A DNA stretch of 64,000 bases from Archangium sp. GTDB taxonomy: Bacteria > Myxococcota > Myxococcia > Myxococcales > Myxococcaceae. Shown in pieces: positions 57,499-64,000 of the stretch (positions are counted from its first letter, which is position 1; each line of letters opens with the position of its first letter). Below the pieces are notes generated by a model. The model was not told the origin of the DNA. It made no database searches and saw only the letters and a list, made by a program, of their open reading frames with translations. The stretch spans positions 1 to 64,000 of the forward strand of contig JAUYRZ010000125.1 of assembly GCA_030695565.1 (NCBI GenBank). Direction: 5' to 3'. Both the position numbers and the translations under genes were made by a program.

Positions 57499-59757
57499 TC
57501 AGCGAGGCTTCACCGCGAGGTACGGGGCGGCCCAGGGGATCGACGTGACGCCCTCCGCCTGAGCGTGGCGATGGGTCAGATACGGATCAGACAGGTGTTC
57601 CCGCGCCAGCGCGCAGAGATCAGCCCGGCCCGCCGCGAGAATGGTGTTCGCGTGATCCGCCCCCGCAATCGCGCCCACCGCCATCACCTTGAGGCCGGTG
57701 GCCACCTTCACCGCCTCGGCGAAAGGCACCTGGTACATCCGGCCGTACTCCGGCTTCGACTCCGGCACGTTGCCCGCGGTCGACACGTCGATGACGTCGC
57801 AGCCCAGCTGCTCCAGCCGCTTCGCGAACTCCACGGTGTCTTCGATGGTCTGGCCGGTGGGCCCCAGCCAATCGGTGGCCGACACGCGCACGCCCAGGGG
57901 CTTCTCCTGCGGCCACGCGTCGCGCACCGCCTCGAAGATCTCCAGCGGGTAGCGCATGCGCTTCTCCAACGAGCCGCCGTACGCATCGGTGCGGTGATTG
58001 CTCAGCGGCGAGAGGAACGTGGAGAGCAGGTACCCATGCGCCATGTGCAGCTCGAGGAAATCGAAGCCGCAGCGATCCGCTCGAAGCGCCGCGTCGACGA
58101 AACACTGTTTGACCCGCGCGAGGTCGCCCGCGTCCATCTCCTTGGGCACCGGCGCGCCCGGCTTGTACGCCAGCGCCGACGGGGCGATGGCCTTCCACGG
58201 CGATTGATCAGGCTTGAGCGGCGCGTCGCCTTCCCACGGCTTGCCCCAGCTCGCCTTGCGCCCCGCGTGCGCCAGCTGCATGCCGATGCGCGCGGTGGAG
58301 TGCGTCCTCACGAAGTCGACCACCCGCTTCCACGCGGCGGCCTGCACGTCGTTCCACAAGCCCGCGCAGCCGTACGTGATGCGGCCCTCTTCGGACACGT
58401 CGGTCATCTCGGTGATGATCAGCCCCGCGCCGCCCATCGCCCGGCTGCCCAGGTGCACCAGGTGCCAATCGTTCGGCACGCCGTCGGTGGCGGAGTACTG
58501 GCACATGGGCGAGACCACCACCCGGTTGGGCAAGTTCACCGAGCGCAGCTTCAAGGGCGCGAAGAGCGGGGGCGGTGCGCTCCCGTCTTGATTACGCGGC
58601 GTGCCGTACGTCTTCGCGAGCTGCTCATCGAGGGCGTGCACCAGCCCCGGGTCGCGGGTGCGCAGGTTGTCCCAGGTGATGCGCTTGCTGCGCGTCATCA
58701 GGTTGAAGGTGAACTGCTCCGCTGACTGGCTCACGTAGCGGGCGGCGTTCTCGAACCACTCCAGGCTGGTCTGCGCGGCGCGTTGCACCCGGAGGGTCTC
58801 GGGTTTGCGAGCGCTCTCGTAGGCCTCGAGCGACTTCTCCACGTTGAGCTCGTGGGCCTTCAGCGCGGCGTGCAGCGCGATGGCGTCTTCCATCGCCAGC
58901 TTGGTGCCCGAGCCGATGGAGAAATGCGCCGTGTGCACCGCGTCGCCCATCAACACCAGGTTGCCCCGGCGCCACCGCTCGCAGCTGACGGTGGGGAAGG
59001 TGCGCCAGATGGACTTGTTGGCGCACAGCGGGTGGCCGTCGAGCTCGCCCTTGAACAGCGTCTCCAGGAAGACCACCGACTGCGCCTCGCTCATGGTGTC
59101 GAGGCCGGCTCGCTTCCAGACCTCTTCCCGGCACTCGACGATGAAGGTCGAGCGCGCGCCCGAGGGCTGCATGGGCTCTTTGGTGAACGGATACGCGTGC
59201 ACCTGGAAGAGCCCGTACGGCGTCTCCTTGAAGAGGAAGGTGAAGGCGGTGAGCGGTTTGCTGGTGCCCAGCCAGGTGAACTTGCACTTGCGCCAGTCGA
59301 CGTGCGGCTTGAAGTCGGCGGCGTACCGTTCGCGCAGCGGGCTGTGCACGCCGTCGCAGCCGATGATGAGATCCGCCTCGGGCAGCGGCTCGACCGGCAG
59401 CTCCTTCGAGAAGGTGAGCTTCACGCCGAGCTGCTCGCAGCGCTCCTGCAGCAGCTGCAGCAGGTCCTTGCGCGCCAGGCCGCAGAACCCGTGGCCGGTG
59501 GAGACCGTGGTCTTTCCGCGCACCGTGGTCTCGATGTCGTCCCAATAGGCGAAGCGCGACTCGATGGCGGAGAGGCTCTCGGGGTCGGCCTCGCGGAAGT
59601 TGCCCAGCGTCTCTTTCGAGAAGACGACGCCCCAGCCGAACGCGTCATCGGGTTTGTTCTTCTCGAACACCTCGATGTCCACGTGCGGGAACGACTTCTT
59701 CATCAACAAGGAAAAATAGAGCCCTGCCGGGCCGCCGCCGATGCTGACGATGCGCAT
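57499..59757 (-). CDS. Fused FAD monooxygenase and old-yellow-enzyme (aminobenzoyl/salicyloyl-CoA type)
   Basis: The 752-residue protein is a two-enzyme fusion. Residues 1-380 form an aromatic hydroxylase: FAD-binding GGGPAGLYFS (7-16), IIGCDGVHSPLRERY (about 130-145) and LVLMGDAVHTAHFSIGSG (about 270-287, the second FAD motif). Residues 395-752 form an old-yellow-enzyme reductase: LPNRVVVSPMCQYSATDG, LAHAGRKASWG, and HMAHGYLLSTFLSPLSNHR. The fusion and length match bifunctional salicyloyl-CoA 5-hydroxylase / 2-aminobenzoyl-CoA monooxygenase-reductase, which dearomatise CoA-linked aromatic acids. I start it at the ATG at 59757, where the FAD motif begins. It lies 19 bases after a YfhO gene. 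No CoA ligase for aromatics was seen nearby. Confidence 0.88.
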   Translation of the reverse strand: MRIVSIGGGPAGLYFSLLMKKSFPHVDIEVFEKNKPDDAFGWGVVFSKETLGNFREADPESLSAIESRFAYWDDIETTVRGKTTVSTGHGFCGLARKDLLQLLQERCEQLGVKLTFSKELPVEPLPEADLIIGCDGVHSPLRERYAADFKPHVDWRKCKFTWLGTSKPLTAFTFLFKETPYGLFQVHAYPFTKEPMQPSGARSTFIVECREEVWKRAGLDTMSEAQSVVFLETLFKGELDGHPLCANKSIWRTFPTVSCERWRRGNLVLMGDAVHTAHFSIGSGTKLAMEDAIALHAALKAHELNVEKSLEAYESARKPETLRVQRAAQTSLEWFENAARYVSQSAEQFTFNLMTRSKRITWDNLRTRDPGLVHALDEQLAKTYGTPRNQDGSAPPPLFAPLKLRSVNLPNRVVVSPMCQYSATDGVPNDWHLVHLGSRAMGGAGLIITEMTDVSEEGRITYGCAGLWNDVQAAAWKRVVDFVRTHSTARIGMQLAHAGRKASWGKPWEGDAPLKPDQSPWKAIAPSALAYKPGAPVPKEMDAGDLARVKQCFVDAALRADRCGFDFLELHMAHGYLLSTFLSPLSNHRTDAYGGSLEKRMRYPLEIFEAVRDAWPQEKPLGVRVSATDWLGPTGQTIEDTVEFAKRLEQLGCDVIDVSTAGNVPESKPEYGRMYQVPFAEAVKVATGLKVMAVGAIAGADHANTILAAGRADLCALAREHLSDPYLTHRHAQAEGVTSIPWAAPYLAVKPR

Positions 59758-59776
59758 GGCGCAGGGGTCTACTCCG

Positions 59777-61867
59777 TCAGCGAGGCGCGCGCCTGCTGGC
59801 CGCGAGCAGAAACAGCACACCGCACAGGCCCAGCCCCGCGAGCAGCAGGCCCCCCTTCAACCGCGGCACTTCATAGGTGAAGACCACCTGATGGGTGCCC
59901 GGCGTCAACAGCACGCCCCGCACCAGCGCGTTGGTGATGAGAATGTCGGCCGGCCGCCCATCGACGGTGGCGCTCCAGCCGTCGGCGGCGAGGTCATTGA
60001 GCACCAGCAGGCCGGGGCCGCTCAGGCGCGCCTCCAGCGCCAGCAGGTCGACTTCATCCCGCAGCCACGCCACCTCACCCACCGGGCCCGCGGAGGGTGC
60101 GGGCAGCGTGCCGAGCACGAGCGGGTGCAGGCGGGCCGCGGCAGGGTCGGCCTTCAAGCGGGCGATGAGCTCCGGCGTCTGGGCGATGCCCAGCGGGCTG
60201 GCCACGAAAGCGCGGGGCGCAGCGGGTAAGGCGAGGTTGCTCCCATCAGCCAGCAGGGCGAGGTCGAAGCCGTAGAGCGGGGCGAGGGGCCGCGTATCGG
60301 AGAGCGTCCAGCCGAAGAGCAGGCGCTCCCGCTTCGGGGCGAGGGGCAGGTTGGCGGACAGCCCGAACGCCGCGCGGTGTTGCAGCGCGCCCAGGTCGCC
60401 CGCGAGCTCCGTCAACTCTTCCTGGGCCCAGCGCTGCAGGCTGGGTTGATCGACCGGCACGCTGCGGCTGGCGCGTTCGATCCACACCCGGCCCGTGCCC
60501 GGCAGCGCAGGCGGCGCCTCGAGCGTGACGCTCAACAAGCCCAGCGGTACGCGCCACAACGTGACCACCAGCAACAGGGGCACCAACCAGACCGCGCGCG
60601 CCGACCTGGGCACGAGCCACAACACCGCCAACCCCGCGGCCGAAAGCAGCAGCAGGGGCTTGGCTTCCGACACGAGCCACGAAGCGAGCAGCGCCACCAG
60701 GGCCACGCCGAGCCCAGGCAGCACCGCGCGCGGCGACTTCGCCACCCGCTCCAGGCCGAAGGCGACGGAGGTGGCGAGCCCGAAGCCCAGCAGCGCCAGG
60801 TGTTTCTCGGGGTAGCGCACCGCGTTCAGGGGCGGCAGCAGGTGACGCAGCCCCAGCTCGAGCCCGCCGTGCACGCCCAGCGCGAGCCACAGCCCCAGCG
60901 CGCCCAACCCCAGGAACGTCAGCGGCAGCCGTTGCCGGGGCACGCTCAGGGCCAGCGCGATGGCGGGGATGCCGAGCAGCACCGACTCCGCCCAGCGCCC
61001 GGGTTCGTGCAGAGACTGCACCGCCGGTGAGGTGCTCGCCGCAACGCCGCCGAGCAGCTCAGGCAACCGCTCCGGGTGGAGCGCCCAGTACGAGGCGAGA
61101 AACGAAGGGTCGCGAAAGTTCGCCACGATGCTCTGCGCATGTTGCGCCGAAGCGGGGAGCAGCTCAGGCGCTGCGAGCAGGCCGGCCAGCACCCCGGCGA
61201 GCAGCACCCAGGGAATGCGACGGACGCCGCCGTGGCCGACCGCGAGCGCCAGCACCACCCCGGCCGCGAGCAGGGTGGTGGCTGCATCGCCTCCGAGGGG
61301 AATGAGCGCCCAGCAAAGGGCGAGGGCGGCCACCGCAGAGAAAGGCCGCGGGGCGGTGAGCACCTGCGAGGCGAAGAGGGCGATCCACGGGAGCATGGTC
61401 AGCCCGCGGAGGTAGGCGATGTTGGAGGTCAGCGAGAGCGCGTACCCGTTGAGCACCAGCACCATCGCGCCAGCGACCGCCGCGGCGGCGCAGAGCTTCA
61501 GGTGCCGCGCGAAGAGCACCTGGCCGACGAGGCCCACCAACACCGCGCCCGCGATCTCCAGGCGCAGCGCGAGGGCCTCGTCGAGCACGAGGTAGAGCAG
61601 GTTCATCGGGTGAAAGGTGCCGGTGACGCCCTGGCCGATGAAGGCGCGGCCGAGGCCCTCCCAGGGGAACCAGCCGGGGAGGTGGCCTGCGCTCATTCGC
61701 TCCGCCCAGAAGTGACGCAAGGGCAGGTAGGTGATGAGCAGGTCGCGGTAGACCGGTACGCCCGGGGTGAGCAGGAACGGACCGAACAAGACGCCCCACA
61801 ACCCGAGCGCGACGGAGATGGCGACGCGCGTCTCGCGGCGTTCGTTCGACGGGTCGGCGGCCTCCAT
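59777..61867 (-). CDS. YfhO-like GT-C membrane protein
   Basis: The 696-residue product is started at the ATG at 61867, preceded by AGGGG at good spacing; an ATG at 61906 in the same frame would overlap the divergent gene's start. It has about a dozen membrane helices and the YfhO first-loop motif GVPVYRDLLITYLPLRHFW. Further landmarks are LNAVRYPEKHLALLGFG and a C-terminal LSGPGLLVLNDLAADGWSATVDG with GVLLTPGTHQVVFTYEVP. It is the third YfhO-like gene in the window and seems outside the pil operon, paired instead with the fused monooxygenase gene 19 bases downstream. The acceptor is unknown. Confidence 0.8.
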   Translation of the reverse strand: MEAADPSNERRETRVAISVALGLWGVLFGPFLLTPGVPVYRDLLITYLPLRHFWAERMSAGHLPGWFPWEGLGRAFIGQGVTGTFHPMNLLYLVLDEALALRLEIAGAVLVGLVGQVLFARHLKLCAAAAVAGAMVLVLNGYALSLTSNIAYLRGLTMLPWIALFASQVLTAPRPFSAVAALALCWALIPLGGDAATTLLAAGVVLALAVGHGGVRRIPWVLLAGVLAGLLAAPELLPASAQHAQSIVANFRDPSFLASYWALHPERLPELLGGVAASTSPAVQSLHEPGRWAESVLLGIPAIALALSVPRQRLPLTFLGLGALGLWLALGVHGGLELGLRHLLPPLNAVRYPEKHLALLGFGLATSVAFGLERVAKSPRAVLPGLGVALVALLASWLVSEAKPLLLLSAAGLAVLWLVPRSARAVWLVPLLLVVTLWRVPLGLLSVTLEAPPALPGTGRVWIERASRSVPVDQPSLQRWAQEELTELAGDLGALQHRAAFGLSANLPLAPKRERLLFGWTLSDTRPLAPLYGFDLALLADGSNLALPAAPRAFVASPLGIAQTPELIARLKADPAAARLHPLVLGTLPAPSAGPVGEVAWLRDEVDLLALEARLSGPGLLVLNDLAADGWSATVDGRPADILITNALVRGVLLTPGTHQVVFTYEVPRLKGGLLLAGLGLCGVLFLLAASRRAPR

Positions 61868-61904
61868 GCCGCCCCTGTACTCCACGGCGTGGTCTGATGG
61901 CGTC

Positions 61905-62489
61905 ATGCACTCGTTGCTCCTCGTGTTGATTCTCGCCGCCGAGCCCGCGCCGGCGCTCAGCTCGCTCTCTGGACTCAACGTGAAGGCGCTCAAGCCCTGG
62001 TTGCTCGAGCAGCTGCCGTCGCTCGCTCAGTGTGTGCTGCCGAAGGTCAGTGAAGGCGACGACCTGGTGACGGTGCAGGCGCAGTTCGCGAAAGCGCCGG
62101 AGGTCTCGGTGCTGAAGGTCGAGTCGGCCGTCAGTGACGTGGCCTGCGTGCGCGGGGTGGTGGAGCGCTGGAGGCGCGATTCGAAGCAGCCTTCGGCGGG
62201 CTCGTTCAGCTTCAAGTATCGCTTCAGGCCGAACGAGGCGCAGCGGGCGGCCGTCGCCGCGCAGGCTCAGCGCGCTTTCGCCACGATGTGTGAAGCCCTG
62301 CCCAGGGTGCTCACCAGAGACAGCGTGCGCGCGGCCGTGAAAGACTTGCCGGTGGGCGCGCAGGTGGTGCTGGAAGACGCGGTGCTGGACACCGAATCAC
62401 TCGCCGCCGACAAAGTGTCCGTCGCCTTGTCGCGCGCGCTGCGTGACGTCGCCGCCACCTTCAAGGCGGCTCAGTGCATCAGGCCCTGA
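61905..62489 (+). CDS. Small exported protein, function unknown
   Basis: The 194-residue product starts at the ATG at 61905 with a signal peptide (HSLLLVLILAAEPAPALSS). The mature part contains three Cys (AQCVLPKV; VACVRGVV; TMCEALP) and a final AQCIRP. The central section (GDDLVTVQAQFAKAPEVSVLKV) and WRRDSKQPSAGSFSFKYRF recall the AgmX/TonB-like C-terminal fold used by myxobacterial secreted proteins, which pairs a conserved Cys near the start and a hydrophobic strand near the end, but I cannot name it. The gene is divergent from the YfhO gene with 37 bases between starts. Confidence 0.6.
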   Translation: MHSLLLVLILAAEPAPALSSLSGLNVKALKPWLLEQLPSLAQCVLPKVSEGDDLVTVQAQFAKAPEVSVLKVESAVSDVACVRGVVERWRRDSKQPSAGSFSFKYRFRPNEAQRAAVAAQAQRAFATMCEALPRVLTRDSVRAAVKDLPVGAQVVLEDAVLDTESLAADKVSVALSRALRDVAATFKAAQCIRP

Positions 62490-62490
62490 T

Positions 62491-62528
62491 CTCCCTCTCC
62501 CCTCCGGGGAGAGGGTCGGGGTGAGGGG
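62491..62528. repeat. Dispersed hairpin repeat between convergent genes
   Basis: CTCCCTCTCCCCTCCGGGGA-GAGGGTCGGGGTGAGGGG is the inverted form of the 949-990 repeat. It follows the stop of the small exported gene at 62489 by one base. Confidence 0.65.
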
Positions 62529-62550
62529 CCAATCAAGCAACCCAGGTGAG

Positions 62551-62605
62551 CCCCTCACCCGGCCGCTGGCCGACCTCTCCCCGCGCGCCGCGCGCAGGGA
62601 GAGGT
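62551..62605. repeat. Dispersed repeat, longer variant
   Basis: CCCCTCACCC, then GGCCGCTGGCC, CTCTCCCC, GCGCGCCGCGCGC and GGGAGAG give two nested stems. It ends nine bases before the M20 peptidase stop. Together with the copy at 62491 it forms opposed copies between convergent genes. Confidence 0.6.
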
Positions 62606-62613
62606 GTCAAAGC

Positions 62614-63969
62614 TCAAGGGACCGCGGCCACGTCGACGACCGCGCGGTACAGAATCTCCAGCCCGCGGTGCACGTTCTTCACGCTGACCCGCTCATCGCG
62701 GCCGTGAAAGGTAGCCAGCTCTTCGGGCGTGATGTCGAACGGAACGAAGCCATACGCTCGCGCTCCTTTCGCCCGGGCCAGAATCGAGTCCGTATAGCCC
62801 GGTGAAATCACCGGCCCGGCCACCGCGTCATCGCGCCCCTCGACCGCGTGCCGCGCGAGCGCATCGAAGAACGCATCGTCGGTCTCCGACACCGCGGCCT
62901 CGAACGCCTGCAGCACCTCGAACTTGATGCCGGGCAGATCCTTCACCAGCGCCTCCAGCTCCTCCTGCATCGCCTTGGGCGTGGTGCCCGGGAGCAGTCG
63001 GCAATCCATGATCGCCGCGGTCTGCGAAGGAATGACGTTCGGCGCGCTGCCTTTGCCCTCGAAGCCGGTGATCTGGCAGGTATCGGTCACCCCGGCGCGG
63101 GTGGTGGGCTTTCCGAGCAGCTTCTTCATCGCGAAGGTGTCGACCAGTGACGGGTGCTGCATCACGAAGCCGGTGAAGCCGCCGTTCTTCTCGCCCACCC
63201 GGCGCATCAGCTCGTACATCGCCGGCTGAATGCGCGGCTTGGCCTGACGCGCGGCGAGCTTCTCCATCGCGGCGACCAGGCGCATCGGGGCGCGGTTGTC
63301 GGTCGGCGTGCTGCCGTGCCCTGCTTCGCCTTCAGCGGTGACGCGCAGCCAGAGAATGCCCTTCTCCCCGACCGAGATGGCGAACGCGGTCTGGTTCTCG
63401 GTGAAGAGGCCGCGAATGCCCATGCCGCCTTCGTTGATGACGTGGCTGCACTGCAGCTCGTCCCACAACGGGCCGGTGACGAGCTTCATGCCGCCTTCAC
63501 CGACCTCTTCATCGGCGACCGCCAGCAGGATCACGTCGCGGTGCAGCGGCACGTTCTTGCGGGACAACCAGCGGAACACCTGCAGCTCGAGCGTGCCCAT
63601 GCCCTTCATGTCGAGCGCACCGCGGCCCCAGATCATTCCATCGACGAGCGCACCGGAGAGCGGCCCTTGCTCCTTCGGCCACAGCTCGGTCTCCGCGGGC
63701 ACCGTGTCGATGTGGGAGAGCAGGCACAGCGGCTTCTCACCTGACGGCTTGCTGGCCTTGAGCCGGGCGATGAGCGAGCCCCGGCCGGGGGCGAACTCGT
63801 GCACCTGAGACTCGATGCCGTCCTTGGCGAGCTCGGCCTTCAAGTACTCGGCGCCGATGGTCTCGTTGCCGGGTGGGTTGATGGTGTCGAGGCGCAGGTA
63901 GCCGCGCAGCACTTCGACCGCTTCGTCGCCGGCCTTGGTGAAGTCGAGCCCTTCGACGTGCTTCTCCAC
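62614..63969 (-). CDS. M20-family metallopeptidase (ArgE/DapE/carboxypeptidase type)
   Basis: This 451-residue enzyme has the M20 zinc-site motifs in order: LLSHIDTVP (His near residue 87), GRGALDMKGMG (bridging Asp near 119), ADEEVGEGG (Glu pair near 152), INEGGMG, and a late FHGRDERV (His). An inserted dimerisation domain occupies about 200-320. Family members remove N-terminal acyl groups or C-terminal residues from amino acids and small peptides. The frame has no stop between GTG 63969 and the window end, so translation may begin further right and the gene could be partial at its 5' end. It is not linked to a pathway by its neighbours. The copy of the dispersed repeat at 62551-62605 follows its stop. 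Confidence 0.85.
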   Translation of the reverse strand: MEKHVEGLDFTKAGDEAVEVLRGYLRLDTINPPGNETIGAEYLKAELAKDGIESQVHEFAPGRGSLIARLKASKPSGEKPLCLLSHIDTVPAETELWPKEQGPLSGALVDGMIWGRGALDMKGMGTLELQVFRWLSRKNVPLHRDVILLAVADEEVGEGGMKLVTGPLWDELQCSHVINEGGMGIRGLFTENQTAFAISVGEKGILWLRVTAEGEAGHGSTPTDNRAPMRLVAAMEKLAARQAKPRIQPAMYELMRRVGEKNGGFTGFVMQHPSLVDTFAMKKLLGKPTTRAGVTDTCQITGFEGKGSAPNVIPSQTAAIMDCRLLPGTTPKAMQEELEALVKDLPGIKFEVLQAFEAAVSETDDAFFDALARHAVEGRDDAVAGPVISPGYTDSILARAKGARAYGFVPFDITPEELATFHGRDERVSVKNVHRGLEILYRAVVDVAAVP

Positions 63970-64000
63970 GCCGGGAGGCGCGGTGTGGAGCGCGCGCGGT

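Noticed and set aside
1-64000. tRNA, rRNA or riboswitch genes
   Set aside because: No cloverleaf with TTCGA/CCA features, rRNA core or conserved riboswitch motif was recognised by eye; small RNAs cannot be excluded.

Overview
The window is high-GC DNA (about two thirds G+C by eye) and looks like a myxobacterium (Myxococcota, probably suborder Cystobacterineae). The indicators are a DUF2378 protein, a MYXO-CTERM protein, MopE-like DxDxDG repeats, a PEGA-type Ser/Thr kinase next to a TPR protein, and a pilin gene followed by a TPR protein, an ABC ATPase and an ABC permease, as in the pilA-pilGHI locus of Myxococcus xanthus. No tRNA, rRNA, CRISPR array, transposase or integrase was recognised.

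Layout. 1-7.2 kb: a small unknown protein, a 1378-residue multi-pass membrane protein, and a divergent hybrid histidine kinase. 7.2-10.8 kb: a secreted-lipid-enzyme pair (ceramidase-like; phospholipase C/P1-nuclease-like) lying between a gene relic and the intact lipoprotein gene it resembles. 10.8-17.6 kb: three lipoproteins, two of them extremely Cys-rich. 17.9-21.6 kb: a four-gene operon of envelope proteins ending in a histidine kinase. 21.7-28.2 kb: an asparagine-synthetase-like protein, a MYXO-CTERM surface protein, an NtrC-type activator and an FHA protein. 28.2-32.4 kb: an operon read leftwards of thioredoxin, Ser/Thr kinase, TPR protein and Cys-rich lipoprotein. 32.5-39.7 kb: a DUF2378 protein, a chemoreceptor, a Baeyer-Villiger-type monooxygenase with a di-metal hydrolase and a divergent AraC regulator, then a response regulator and a membrane protein. 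39.9-42.6 kb: HtrA protease and a TMTC-like membrane protein.

42.6-56.1 kb is the most striking part. It is one leftward gene string: type IV pilin (pilA), PilG/PilH/PilI-like genes, a TMTC-like GT-C protein with TPRs, two YfhO-like GT-C proteins, a third GT-C protein, and an STT3-family oligosaccharyltransferase-like protein. From pilG to the last gene every junction abuts or overlaps by four bases, so pilus biogenesis and a putative membrane glycosylation pathway appear translationally coupled. A second pilin gene, an orphan PTS EIIA-Man domain and a third YfhO protein lie just beyond (56.3-61.9 kb), with a fused flavin monooxygenase/old-yellow-enzyme gene. The window ends with an M20 peptidase.

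A dispersed hairpin repeat (stem CCCTCTCCC/GGGAGAGGG with a CCCTCACCCC flank) sits at the 3' ends of at least nine transcription units and probably acts as a bidirectional terminator. Start codons were chosen by signal peptides, four-base overlaps with upstream genes and Shine-Dalgarno-like sequences. All functional names rest on motifs read by eye, without database searches.
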